Of a stretch of DNA of 64,000 nucleotides, positions 9,841 through 18,622 are shown piece by piece. How positions within the stretch are numbered: the first letter of the stretch is position 1; the number at the start of each line of letters is the position of its first letter. The translations under genes and the position numbers were made by a program. The notes below the pieces were generated by a model, which was given only the letters and a program-made list of their open reading frames with translations, ran no database searches and was not told the DNA's origin. Origin of the DNA: Flavobacteriaceae bacterium NBU2973 (lineage in GTDB: Bacteria; Bacteroidota; Bacteroidia; Flavobacteriales; Flavobacteriaceae); assembly GCA_026162565.1 (NCBI GenBank), contig JAOEIQ010000003.1, positions 310,001 to 374,000 of the forward strand. Reading direction: 5' to 3'.

Positions 9841-10437
9841 ATGAAAAAAGTTTATTCGGTTGAAGAGTATCTAGAAACCGCTGAAAAATGGTCGAATGAG
9901 TTATCAAAACTCCGAGAAATTATTTTAAAAACAGAGTTAATTGAAACGGTAAAATGGAGCATCCCAACCTATACAATAAACAACAAAAATGTATTGGGTT
10001 TTGCTGGTTTTAAAAATTATTTCGGACTATGGTTTTTTCAAGGTGTATTTTTAAAAGATTTTGAGAACGTTTTAATTAACGCTCAAGAAGATAAAACAAA
10101 AGGAATGAGACAATGGCGTTTTAACTCTATCGAAGACATTAACGAGCCTTTAATTTTGAGTTATATACAGGAAGTCATAGACAACCAGAAACAAGGAAAA
10201 GAAATAACAATAGATCGTAAAAAAGAAACTATAATACCACATGAATTACAAGTCGTTCTTGATAAGAATAAAACTATTAAATCTTTTTTCATGGATTTAT
10301 CATCTTACAAACAACGTGAGTATTGCGAGTATATAGCGTCTGCCAAACGAGAAGCAACCAAAATATCTAGGTTAGAAAAAATTATCCCAATGATCGAACA
10401 GGGAGTTGGACTTAATGATAAGTATAGGAATTGTTAG
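9841..10437 (+). CDS. YdeI/OmpD-associated family protein (DUF1801-like)
   Basis: A 198-residue cytoplasmic protein of the YdeI family. The N-terminal half (about 1-120) is a DUF1801/YdhG-like fold: 'EWSNELSKLREIIL'-type opening, then 'ETVKWSIPTYTI' and 'NYFGLWFFQG'. The C-terminal half carries the YdeI-type helix 'SYKQREYCEYIASAKREATK' with the usual 'R.EKIIPMI' ending. Some relatives have been linked to peptide resistance, but the biochemical role is not known. It stands alone, 95 bases after pepT, and ends at a bidirectional terminator shared with yajC. Confidence 0.85.
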   Translation: MKKVYSVEEYLETAEKWSNELSKLREIILKTELIETVKWSIPTYTINNKNVLGFAGFKNYFGLWFFQGVFLKDFENVLINAQEDKTKGMRQWRFNSIEDINEPLILSYIQEVIDNQKQGKEITIDRKKETIIPHELQVVLDKNKTIKSFFMDLSSYKQREYCEYIASAKREATKISRLEKIIPMIEQGVGLNDKYRNC

Positions 10438-10454
10438 ACTTATGTTTAATAAAC

Positions 10455-10486
10455 AAAAAAGCTTCAGTAAAACTGAAGCTTTTTTT
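10455..10486. terminator. Bidirectional terminator between convergent genes
   Basis: An 8-base perfect stem (agcttcag / ctgaagct) around a TAAAA loop is flanked by A-run on the left and T-run on the right, so it can end transcripts from both sides. It lies 18 bases after the YdeI-like stop and 22 bases after the yajC stop. Confidence 0.85.
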
Positions 10487-10507
10487 ATATAATAGAGTAA
10501 ATTCTAT

Positions 10508-10804
10508 TTACTTTACTTGAGCAGGAGCTGTATTTAATTTTCTACTCATTTCCATTGAAATGGCAGAGCGATCAAATTTTATTTTTCCAGCCATAGTCTC
10601 AATAACACAACTGTTATCCTTGTCGTTTAAATCCACTACTCTTCCGTGCATCCCACTTTTAGTTATTACCTTATCACCACGTTTTAAAGCAGCAGCAAAC
10701 TTTTTTTCTTGCTTTGCTCGTTTCATTTGAGGTGCAATCATAAAAAAATACACCACAGCAAACATTAATAATAACGGTAAAAAAGAGCTTACGCCTTCAC
10801 CCAT
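10508..10804 (-). CDS. yajC: Preprotein translocase accessory subunit YajC
   Basis: A 98-residue single-pass inner-membrane protein that works with SecDF in protein export. One hydrophobic segment ('FLPLLLMFAVVYFFMIAPQ', about 8-26) is followed directly by a basic 'KRAKQEKK' stretch. The conserved YajC core 'LKRGDKVITKSGMHGRVVDL' follows. It lies two bases after the DUF1573 lipoprotein gene, an arrangement common in flavobacteria, and is the last gene before the bidirectional terminator. Confidence 0.93.
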   Translation of the reverse strand: MGEGVSSFLPLLLMFAVVYFFMIAPQMKRAKQEKKFAAALKRGDKVITKSGMHGRVVDLNDKDNSCVIETMAGKIKFDRSAISMEMSRKLNTAPAQVK

Positions 10805-10806
10805 AA

Positions 10807-11295
10807 TTATTGTACTTTTAATTGAGGTGTAGCAGTAGCTGGCTTGTTAGGATCTGGCTTAATAAATGCTTTAATCTTAACTGGCTCTTTACCTTTTTCT
10901 GTATTAGCAGTAACTGTTACTGTTTTAGAAACTGCATTTTTACCTTTACCATTAAACTTAACTGTAAACTTATCTGACTCACCTGGAGCTAGAGGCTCTT
11001 TACTCCAATCTTGTGGTACTGTACAACCACAAGTACTCTTAATATCAGAGATTACTAAAGGTGTTTTACCTGTATTCGTATAAGTAAAAACAGTTTCTAC
11101 TGGAGTTCCTTCTTCGATTTCTCCAAAATCGTGTTCTGTTTTATCGAAAGTTAATACCGCAAAATCATTAGCTGTTGCGTCTCTTTCTGCAGCTACTGCT
11201 ACATTTTCAGCTTTAATTTTACTAGTAGCATCTTCTTTACATGATGTAAAAGCCACTAAACACAGTGAGCTTAAACCTAATAGTACTTTTTTCAT
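10807..11295 (-). CDS. DUF1573 lipoprotein
   Basis: A 162-residue predicted lipoprotein. The signal is MKKVLLGLSSLCLVAFTSC with lipobox TSC. Residues about 40-150 are a DUF1573 domain, an Ig-like fold seen widely in Bacteroidota: 'FDKTEHDFGEIEEGTPVE', 'FTYTNTGKTPLVISDI', 'STCGCTVPQDW', 'LAPGESDKFTVKFN'. The 'CGCT' Cys pair is typical. The function is not established. I chose the internal start at 11295 over 11355 because only it gives an N-terminal signal. It precedes yajC by two bases and sits 169 bases after nusB on the same strand. Confidence 0.9.
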   Translation of the reverse strand: MKKVLLGLSSLCLVAFTSCKEDATSKIKAENVAVAAERDATANDFAVLTFDKTEHDFGEIEEGTPVETVFTYTNTGKTPLVISDIKSTCGCTVPQDWSKEPLAPGESDKFTVKFNGKGKNAVSKTVTVTANTEKGKEPVKIKAFIKPDPNKPATATPQLKVQ

Positions 11296-11464
11296 CTTCA
11301 ATAAATTTTTAAAATTATAAGTAGTTTTCGTTTTATAATTGATGGTAGCCATCATTTTCAGCGCATAAAAATACTAAAAAAATATTATGCTGATAATTTC
11401 TTAACTTTTACTTATGTAAAATTTGATGTAAATTGGACAAAATACGAGTTTAAAAGTACAAGTG

Positions 11465-12409
11465 TTACATTAAACCACGTCCTACTTTATTTAAAGAACC
11501 ATCTGTTTTATATTCCTTTACTAATTTATCTAGAATACCATTAATAAACACGCTGCTTTTAGGTGTTGAATATTCTTTAGCAATTTCCAAATATTCATTA
11601 ATGGTAACTTTTACTGGAATAGAAGGAAACTTTTTAAATTCACAAATAGCCATTTGTAACAGCACCAAATCTAAATTGGCAATACGATCACTATCCCAAT
11701 TTTTAGTTTTAGTAGAAATCTCTTCGGTAAACTGAACTTTATTTAAAATGGTTTTTGTGAATAAATCTTTAGCATAATCTCTATCCTCACTATCCTTATA
11801 TAGTTCAGGTACAAAAAAGGTGTCAGGCGAATTAGGTTTTACTTTTCGAAGTAGCTTTAATAAAATGGTATTTACCTCAGGATAATCATCTAACCAAGTA
11901 AGCCTATTATCTTCAATAAATTCATAAAGTTTATCGCTAGGTGCAATAATTGTTTTGTAAAGCTCTATTATAAAGTCTTTATCTTCTTTAAATGAAGATA
12001 CTTCGCTTTTCATATAATCCTTGTAGATATCACTAGATAACATAGCTCTAAACAACAAATCGACATATTCATCATGTTGGTGCCAAGTCGTTATTTTAGA
12101 TTTTTCAATAGCTTCCTTAAGTACAGAATTTTTGCTAATTGAATACAATAGCTCATTTTTAACAAAGCGCTCGTTAGGGCTTTTATCTTCTTGAGTGGCG
12201 AGATGTTTATTTTGAGTTTTTACAAGATGTTCTTGCGCTTTTTTTCTGATTTCAATTAGAAGTGAAAGCATATTAAGGTACAAAGCATACATACCATCAA
12301 TACTCTGTAGCAAGAACTTTTCATCTTTTTTTAGATCATCACTAGCGCCATTTTTTAACGCATATAATAGTTGCATAACCTTAACACGAATATGTCTTCT
12401 ATTTAACAT
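11465..12409 (-). CDS. nusB: Transcription antitermination factor NusB (long Bacteroidetes form)
   Basis: A 314-residue protein. Its last 130 residues or so match NusB: 'NWDSDRIANLDLVLLQMAIC', 'FKKFPSIPVKVTINEYLEIA', 'YSTPKSSVFINGILDKL'. NusB joins NusE on boxA RNA to allow read-through in rRNA operons. The N-terminal half (starting 'MLNRRHIRVKVMQLLYAL') carries the first NusB helix and a long insertion. This makes it about twice the length of E. coli NusB, as is usual in Bacteroidota. It follows the branched-chain dehydrogenase but is separated from it by a terminator. Confidence 0.93.
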   Translation of the reverse strand: MLNRRHIRVKVMQLLYALKNGASDDLKKDEKFLLQSIDGMYALYLNMLSLLIEIRKKAQEHLVKTQNKHLATQEDKSPNERFVKNELLYSISKNSVLKEAIEKSKITTWHQHDEYVDLLFRAMLSSDIYKDYMKSEVSSFKEDKDFIIELYKTIIAPSDKLYEFIEDNRLTWLDDYPEVNTILLKLLRKVKPNSPDTFFVPELYKDSEDRDYAKDLFTKTILNKVQFTEEISTKTKNWDSDRIANLDLVLLQMAICEFKKFPSIPVKVTINEYLEIAKEYSTPKSSVFINGILDKLVKEYKTDGSLNKVGRGLM

Positions 12410-12440
12410 AAGCTTACAAAGAACTTTTTTATTTAAAACT

Positions 12441-12472
12441 TAAAAAGGCGAAAAACAGAAATTTTTCGCCTT
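12441..12472 (-). terminator. Terminator of the leucine dehydrogenase-type gene
   Basis: A perfect 11-base stem (aaggcgaaaaa / tttttcgcctt) with a six-base loop is followed by TTTTT on the minus strand. It is about 30 bases after the dehydrogenase stop and before the nusB ATG. Confidence 0.85.
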
Positions 12473-12503
12473 GCAAAAATAGTATTATTTACTAATTCTA
12501 ATA

Positions 12504-13604
12504 TTAAGAATTAGCTTTTTTTCTAGCTTCTATTCGCTCATTTGCAATATTAAATGCAGCAGCTTGCGTTGTGATATTATTTTTATCAGCGTAGTCAAAA
12601 ATCTCTAATGTTGTATTATAAATATTTTCTGTTTTACGCATGATTTCTTTTCTATCATAATTTTCTAATTCTGCATAAACATTTATAATTCCACCAGCAT
12701 TAATTAAAAAATCTGGAGCATATACAATATTACGCTCTCTTAATATGGTTCCATGTTTATGTTCTTCAGCTAGCTGATTATTTGCAGCTCCAGCTATAAC
12801 TTGAGCTTTTAATTTGTATATGGTTTCATCATTTATGGTTGCACCTAATGCACATGGAGCATAAATATCCATCTCTTCAGAATAGATGTCGTTGCCTCTG
12901 TAAATAGAAGCGTTATATTTATCGCTAACTTCTTTTAAACGATCTTCATTTATATCAGAAATTGTAACTAAAGCACCTTCATTTGTTAAATGCTCAACTA
13001 AAGCTTCACCAACATTTCCAATTCCTTGAACACATACATGCTTACCTTCTAAAATATCTGTACCAAACTTATATTTTGCAGCAGCTTTCATTCCCATGAA
13101 AGTGCCATATGCTGTTACTGGAGAAGGGTTTCCAGCTCCTCCTTTACTTTGAGAAATTCCTGTTACATACGGAGTAACTTCTCGAACAGTATCCATATCT
13201 TCAGTAGTCATTCCAACATCTTCAGCTGTAATATATTTACCACTTAACGAATTAACAAACTCACCAAACTTTCGCATTAATTCGGGCGTTTTCTGGGTTT
13301 TAGCATTTCCAATAATAACTGCCTTACCACCACCAAGATTTAAGCCAGTTATGGCAGCTTTAAAAGTCATTCCACGAGATAAACGCAACACATCGTTCAG
13401 GGCTTCCCATTCATTATTATATTGCCACATTCTTGTTCCACCAAGTGCAGGTCCTAAGACTGTGTTATGTATTCCAATTATTGCTTTTAATCCTGTATCT
13501 TTGTCATTACAGAATACAATTTGCTCGTGATTATCAAAAGATAATTGACCAAACACTGGATCAATTTTATGTAACTCGTTAGAGTTTAATACATCAGATA
13601 TCAT
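12504..13604 (-). CDS. Glu/Leu/Phe/Val dehydrogenase, leucine dehydrogenase type
   Basis: A 366-residue NAD-dependent amino acid dehydrogenase, most like leucine/valine dehydrogenases that interconvert branched-chain amino acids and their keto acids. The substrate region 'GPALGGTRMW' is followed by Lys82 and catalytic Lys94 in 'TFKAAITGLNLGGGKAVI'. 'AEDVGMTTEDMD' follows. The Rossmann motif is 'VQGIGNVGEALVEHL' (about 192-206). The length fits Leu dehydrogenase (about 365) better than glutamate dehydrogenase (about 450). A monocistronic unit with its own terminator. It diverges from the ABC exporter across a 137-base gap. Confidence 0.92.
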   Translation of the reverse strand: MISDVLNSNELHKIDPVFGQLSFDNHEQIVFCNDKDTGLKAIIGIHNTVLGPALGGTRMWQYNNEWEALNDVLRLSRGMTFKAAITGLNLGGGKAVIIGNAKTQKTPELMRKFGEFVNSLSGKYITAEDVGMTTEDMDTVREVTPYVTGISQSKGGAGNPSPVTAYGTFMGMKAAAKYKFGTDILEGKHVCVQGIGNVGEALVEHLTNEGALVTISDINEDRLKEVSDKYNASIYRGNDIYSEEMDIYAPCALGATINDETIYKLKAQVIAGAANNQLAEEHKHGTILRERNIVYAPDFLINAGGIINVYAELENYDRKEIMRKTENIYNTTLEIFDYADKNNITTQAAAFNIANERIEARKKANS

Positions 13605-13741
13605 TTAGAAAAAATTAAATTGAGTCTTTTTAAGATTATTTAAAAAAACGTGTAAAAATAACCAGTAATTACATTATGCACAATAAAATTGATGTTAAAT
13701 TGAGAAATTGTTAAAAACTATAAAGTCCCATTTATATTTAA

Positions 13742-15505
13742 ATGAAAGAATTACAGCATCTTAATAAGCACTTCTATAAGTATCGGTTCAGATTATTTTT
13801 TGGTGTGTTAATAACTATTGTCTCAAAAATATTTATTCTATTTACTCCTCGTTTAACAAGAGATTCTGTAGACATTGTTGATGAATATATCAAAGGAACA
13901 GTTACCGACATTTCTATTGTTAAAAATGAGCTACTTGAAAATATTCTACTAATAATTGGCGCAGCAATAATAACAGGCATATTAACTTTTTTTATGAGAC
14001 AAACTATTATAAATGTCTCAAGATATGTTGAATACGATTTAAAAAATGAAATCTACAGACACTACCAAAAGTTGTCACTAAACTTTTACAAAAAAAATAG
14101 AACTGGTGATTTAATGAATCGTATTACTGAAGATGTTGGCAAAGTGCGCATGTATGCTGGACCTGCAATTATGTATAGCATTAATACCATTACTCTGTTT
14201 ATTATTGCGCTTACTTATATGTATAATCAAGCGCCAACACTTACGCTATATACTGTAATACCTTTGCCAATATTATCCGTAATCATTTATAAAGTAAGTA
14301 AAGCTATTCATAAGCGAAGTACCATTGTGCAAGAATACTTATCAAAACTATCCACATTTACACAAGAATCATTTAGTGGTATTTCAGTTATAAAAGCATA
14401 CGGAATTGAACAACAAACGTATAATGACTTTAATGAGTTATCAGAAGTAAGTAAACAAAAACAACTGCATTTAGTTAGAATTCAAGCTTGGTTTTTCCCA
14501 ATGATGATTTTACTAATTGGTATTAGTAACCTTATAGTAATTTACATTGGTGGAAAAATGTATATAGATGGTAAAATAACTATTGGAACTATTTTGGAGT
14601 TTATTATCTATGTTAATATGTTGACTTGGCCAGTTGCAACTGTAGGTTGGGTAACGTCTATTGTTCAACAAGCAGAAGCCTCTCAAAAACGTATCAATGA
14701 ATTTTTAAAAGAACCTATTGAAATTACTAACACTAATTCTACAGAAACTTCTATCTCTGGTGAAATAGAATTTAAAAATGTGTCATTTGTATATGATGAC
14801 ACAAAAATTGAAGCTCTCAAAAACGTGTCATTTAAAGTAAATAAGGGCGAAACATTAGCAATAATTGGCAAAACAGGGTCTGGTAAGTCAACCATTTTAG
14901 ATTTAATTGGTAGATTGTATGATGTTACTTCGGGAGAGATTAAAGTAGACGGTCAATCTGTTAAAGCCATCAACCTCAATAGTTTAAGAGAAAGTATAGG
15001 TTATGTACCACAAGATGCCTTTTTATTTTCAGACACTATTAAAAACAATATTCTATTTGGAAAAGAAGACGCTTCTGAAGACGACATAATTCAAGCAGCA
15101 AAAATGGCTGATGTTCACAAAAACATTAAAGATTTTAATGAGGGTTACAATACTATTCTTGGAGAAAGAGGTATTACCTTATCTGGAGGACAAAAGCAAC
15201 GAGTATCCATAGCTAGAGCCATTATAAAACAACCAAATATTTTATTATTTGATGATTGCTTATCTGCCGTCGATACAGAAACAGAGGAGAAAATACTAAA
15301 CAACCTCAAAAAAGTTACCGCAGGAAAAACAACCATTATAGTTAGCCATAGAATATCATCTGCTAAAAATGCGGATAAAATTTTAGTAATAGATCAAGGA
15401 GACATTATTCAAGAAGGTACTCATGACCAGCTTATTAATATAAAAGGTTATTATAAAGAATTGTATGTAAAACAGTTAAGTGAATCTTCAAGTTCAGACT
15501 CCTAA
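13742..15505 (+). CDS. ABC exporter, fused membrane and ATPase domains
   Basis: A 587-residue half-transporter of the type I exporter group (MsbA/MdlA-like). Residues about 1-320 form the six-helix membrane domain. The ATPase follows with Walker A 'GKTGSGKST' (376-384), Q-loop 'YVPQDAFLF', signature 'LSGGQ' (480-484), Walker B 'ILLFD' (500-504) and switch His in 'IIVSHRIS'. The residue after Walker B, usually catalytic Glu, is Asp505 ('LLFDDCLSAVD'), as in the degenerate half of heterodimeric exporters. A partner with an intact Glu might therefore exist elsewhere, but it is not adjacent. Substrate unknown; drugs, lipids or peptides are all possible. Confidence 0.9.
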   Translation: MKELQHLNKHFYKYRFRLFFGVLITIVSKIFILFTPRLTRDSVDIVDEYIKGTVTDISIVKNELLENILLIIGAAIITGILTFFMRQTIINVSRYVEYDLKNEIYRHYQKLSLNFYKKNRTGDLMNRITEDVGKVRMYAGPAIMYSINTITLFIIALTYMYNQAPTLTLYTVIPLPILSVIIYKVSKAIHKRSTIVQEYLSKLSTFTQESFSGISVIKAYGIEQQTYNDFNELSEVSKQKQLHLVRIQAWFFPMMILLIGISNLIVIYIGGKMYIDGKITIGTILEFIIYVNMLTWPVATVGWVTSIVQQAEASQKRINEFLKEPIEITNTNSTETSISGEIEFKNVSFVYDDTKIEALKNVSFKVNKGETLAIIGKTGSGKSTILDLIGRLYDVTSGEIKVDGQSVKAINLNSLRESIGYVPQDAFLFSDTIKNNILFGKEDASEDDIIQAAKMADVHKNIKDFNEGYNTILGERGITLSGGQKQRVSIARAIIKQPNILLFDDCLSAVDTETEEKILNNLKKVTAGKTTIIVSHRISSAKNADKILVIDQGDIIQEGTHDQLINIKGYYKELYVKQLSESSSSDS

Positions 15506-15583
15506 TTGTTAAAATTTATTCGTTTTGTCAAGCTTCACAGGGCATTCTTAAAACAAAAAAAAAGAAATGTCTCAAAGGTTTGG

Positions 15584-15610
15584 TTGGTATTCTTTTTTTT
15601 CACATTTTTG
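15584..15610 (+). promoter_or_regulatory. Possible promoter of the DUF3276 gene
   Basis: A TTG (15584-15586), 16 bases of spacer and CATTTTTG (15603-15610) approximate the Bacteroidetes TTG/TAnnTTTG promoter with one mismatch in the -7 box. It would give a leader of about 30 bases before the ATG at 15650 and supports that start over an upstream TTG. Confidence 0.35.
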
Positions 15611-15649
15611 ATTCATCAAAATTTAAACACAACAAAAAAACATATATTT

Positions 15650-16030
15650 ATGAGTTCGCACGAAATGATGGAGAAAGAAGAAATTTTCTCAAAGATATTA
15701 AGAGCTGGAAGACGTACTTATTTCTTTGATGTTAGAGCGACAAAAGCTGGAGACTATTACTTAACAATTACTGAAAGTAAAAAGTTTACTAACGATGATG
15801 GTTCTTTTCATTACAAAAAGCATAAAATCTACTTATATAAAGAAGACTTCGCAGAATTTGAAGAAATTTTAGGTGAAATGACCAATTACATCATTAACGA
15901 AAAGGGTGAAGAAGTAATTAGTGAGCGTCATCAAAAAGATTTTAAAAGAGATGATTACACTGATAGTGATATGGATTCTTCTGAATCATCAACAGATAGC
16001 TTTACAGATGTAGACTTCGATGACATATAA
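15650..16030 (+). CDS. DUF3276 / PUR-like nucleic-acid-binding protein
   Basis: A 126-residue cytoplasmic protein of the bacterial PUR-alpha-like family (DUF3276), found across Bacteroidota and thought to bind single-stranded DNA or RNA. The core is 'IFSKILRAGRRTYFFDVR' then 'GDYYLTITESKKF' and 'KHKIYLYKEDFAEF', one PUR repeat of four strands and a helix. The C-terminal 35 residues are very acidic and Ser/Asp rich. The reading frame is open upstream to a TTG at 15506, but that would add an unlikely hydrophobic and basic extension; MSSHEMMEKEE is the family-like start. A strong terminator follows. Confidence 0.9.
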   Translation: MSSHEMMEKEEIFSKILRAGRRTYFFDVRATKAGDYYLTITESKKFTNDDGSFHYKKHKIYLYKEDFAEFEEILGEMTNYIINEKGEEVISERHQKDFKRDDYTDSDMDSSESSTDSFTDVDFDDI

Positions 16031-16052
16031 ACAGAATTACTGTTAAAAAGTT

Positions 16053-16083
16053 AAAACCGTTACGTAATTGTAACGGTTTTTTT
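16053..16083 (+). terminator. Rho-independent terminator after the DUF3276 gene
   Basis: A perfect 11-base stem (aaaaccgttac / gtaacggtttt) with a six-base loop continues into a T-run on the plus strand, about 22 bases after the stop. Confidence 0.85.
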
Positions 16084-16117
16084 ATTTTTATAACCTATAC
16101 CAATCTTAATTAATCAT

Positions 16118-18622
16118 ATGCAACGTATTATACTAGTACTCGTTCTTACCGTTTTTTCTATTCAAGCACAAGAATCTTTAGATTTAAGTTATTACTTACC
16201 AAGTAACACAACTTATAATAAAAACATTCCAACACCAAAAAGTGTAATTGGTCACGAAGTTGGACAATGGCATGTTACTCATGACAAGCTAGTACAGTAT
16301 ATGTATGCTTTGGCAAATGCTTCAGATAGAATAACTATAGAAGATAGAGGCAAAACTTTTGAAGACAGACCACTCCTATTATTAACTATTACGTCTCCCG
16401 AAAATCATAGCCAATTATCAAGTATTAAAAGGGATCATGTAAATGCTACTAATAACAATTCATCAAACTTTAGCAATAGACCAATTGTTGTATATCAAGG
16501 ATTCTCAATACATGGTAACGAAGCAAGTGGTTCTAACGCAGCATTGGCTGCAGCTTACTATTTAGCAGCCGCAGAAAATATTGATGACTTATTAAATAAT
16601 ACAGTTATACTATTTGACCCTTCATTCAATCCTGATGGTTTACAACGCTTTGCGTATTGGGCGAATACTAATAAAAGTGATAATTTAAATCCTGATCCTA
16701 ATGATAGAGAATATAGTGAGGTTTGGCCTGGAGGGCGAACTAATCATTATTGGTTTGATATGAATCGTGATTGGCTTCCAGTACAGTTACCAGAATCAAG
16801 AGCACGCATCAAAACGTTTCATGATTGGTATCCAAATATTCTAACAGATCACCATGAAATGGGAACTAACTCCACCTTCTTTTTTCAACCAGGAATACCA
16901 TCGCGTACACATCCTTTAACACCAAAACTAAACCAAGAACTTACTAAAGGAATTGCTAATTATCATGCTAAAGCATTAGATAAAATTGGCTCTTTATATT
17001 ATTCTGAAGAAAGTTTTGATGACTTTTATTACGGAAAAGGGTCTACATTTCCAGATATCAATGGAGGTATTGGTATTTTATTTGAACAAGGAAGTTCTCG
17101 TGGTCATATTCAAGAGAGTGAAAACGGTATACTAACGTTCCCTTTTACGATTCGCAATCAATTTACTGCTGCTTTATCTACTCTTGAAGCTGCAAATAGT
17201 ATGCGAGAAGACCTTTTAAAATACCAGCATGATTTTTATAAAAATGCTCGTAATGAAGCATCTAGTGCAGGAAACAATGCCATTGTTTTTGGCGATGAAA
17301 AAGATGCCGCAAAAACCTATCATTTAGCTGAAATATTAAATAGACATGATATAAAATTTCATGAAGTAGCGAACGATTTTACCTCCAACGGAAAACGATA
17401 CAAAAAAGGTTACAGTTATATAATTCCTAAAAACCAACGAAATACACGTTTGATAAATGCTATGTTTGAAAAACGTACAACATTTCAAGATAGTTTGTTT
17501 TATGACGTGTCTGCTTGGACTTTTCCCCTAGCTTTTAATGTCGATTATTCTGAAAATGTAACCACAAGTAATGCTGGAGCAGAAGTAACTAATCTTGAAG
17601 CTCCATCAGGTTCTATAGCTGGAAAAAGTAATTATGCCTATTTAATGGAATGGCATGAGTATTACACACCAAAAATTTTACATGCTATTTTAACTAATGG
17701 GTTACGTGCTAAAGTTGCTATGAAACAATTTAAAATGAATGGCAAGCAATATGATTACGGAACCATTATGATTCCTGTGCAAAATCAAAAGTTAAATGCT
17801 TCTAGTTTGTATAGTACTCTTGAAAAATTAGCAAAAGAAAGTCATGTACATATTGATGCTGTGTCTACTGGTTTAACAAAAGGTATAGATTTAGGAAGTA
17901 GAAACTTTAGAGCTTTAACGAAACCGAAAATTGCTTTATTAGTTGGTGACGGAATCACATCGTATGATGCAGGAGAGATATGGCATTTATTTGATCAACG
18001 CTATGATATTACAGTTACGAAACTAGATACTAAAAGTGTTAATCGAGCAGATTTAAGTAGATATAATGTAATTATTATGCCTAATTCTTGGTCTGGATTA
18101 GAGGATAGAAACGCTAAAAAATTAAAAACTTGGGTGCAAGATGGTGGTACATTAATTGCCTTTAAAAATGCAGTAAACTGGTTAAACACTAAAGAGTTTG
18201 CTAAATTAGATTTTAAGAAAAGTGATCGCACTGCTAAAGATATTTCGTTCGAACAACGAGGTGATTATAATGGAGCACAAGTAATTGGAGGTGCCATTTT
18301 TGAAGCAAAATTAGACAGGTCTCATCCTATTAACTTTGGCTATAAAAATGACAAAGTGGCCTTGTTTAGAAACACAACAATCTTTATGAATGCTGATAAA
18401 AACAGTTATAACAATCCAATTCAATATACTAAAAACCCATTATTAAGTGGTTATATTTCTAAACCTAATCTAGATAGCTTAAGTATGACTGTTCCCTTAC
18501 AAATTAAACGTTTAGGTCGTGGTAAAGTTGTGGCTTTTACAGATAATACAAATTTTAGAGCGTTTTGGTATGGTACTAATAAACTTATGATGAATGCTAT
18601 TTTCTTTAGAGAAGAATTATAG
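16118..18622 (+). CDS. Secreted M14 zinc carboxypeptidase-like protein with C-terminal GATase-like domain
   Basis: An 834-residue exported metallopeptidase. A signal peptide of about 18 residues (ending FSIQAQ) precedes the M14 domain. The zinc ligands are His132 and Glu135 in 'SIHGNEASG' and a His of 'LTDHHEMGTN' (245-246). 'FDPSFNPDGLQRF' and 'WFDMNRDWLP' are further family landmarks. The likely catalytic Glu is in 'ILFEQGSSRG'. From about residue 600 a second domain resembles a class I glutamine-amidotransferase/DJ-1 fold ('PKIALLVGDG', 'YNVIIMPNSWSG'), a combination common in marine Bacteroidota. It probably trims peptides in the periplasm or outside the cell. It overlaps the convergent acyltransferase gene by six bases. 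Confidence 0.9.
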   Translation: MQRIILVLVLTVFSIQAQESLDLSYYLPSNTTYNKNIPTPKSVIGHEVGQWHVTHDKLVQYMYALANASDRITIEDRGKTFEDRPLLLLTITSPENHSQLSSIKRDHVNATNNNSSNFSNRPIVVYQGFSIHGNEASGSNAALAAAYYLAAAENIDDLLNNTVILFDPSFNPDGLQRFAYWANTNKSDNLNPDPNDREYSEVWPGGRTNHYWFDMNRDWLPVQLPESRARIKTFHDWYPNILTDHHEMGTNSTFFFQPGIPSRTHPLTPKLNQELTKGIANYHAKALDKIGSLYYSEESFDDFYYGKGSTFPDINGGIGILFEQGSSRGHIQESENGILTFPFTIRNQFTAALSTLEAANSMREDLLKYQHDFYKNARNEASSAGNNAIVFGDEKDAAKTYHLAEILNRHDIKFHEVANDFTSNGKRYKKGYSYIIPKNQRNTRLINAMFEKRTTFQDSLFYDVSAWTFPLAFNVDYSENVTTSNAGAEVTNLEAPSGSIAGKSNYAYLMEWHEYYTPKILHAILTNGLRAKVAMKQFKMNGKQYDYGTIMIPVQNQKLNASSLYSTLEKLAKESHVHIDAVSTGLTKGIDLGSRNFRALTKPKIALLVGDGITSYDAGEIWHLFDQRYDITVTKLDTKSVNRADLSRYNVIIMPNSWSGLEDRNAKKLKTWVQDGGTLIAFKNAVNWLNTKEFAKLDFKKSDRTAKDISFEQRGDYNGAQVIGGAIFEAKLDRSHPINFGYKNDKVALFRNTTIFMNADKNSYNNPIQYTKNPLLSGYISKPNLDSLSMTVPLQIKRLGRGKVVAFTDNTNFRAFWYGTNKLMMNAIFFREEL

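Noticed and set aside
15506-15649. N-terminal extension of the DUF3276 protein starting from a TTG directly after the ABC exporter stop
   Set aside because: The extension is basic and hydrophobic, unlike the family; the ATG at 15650 fits the family and has a plausible promoter just upstream.
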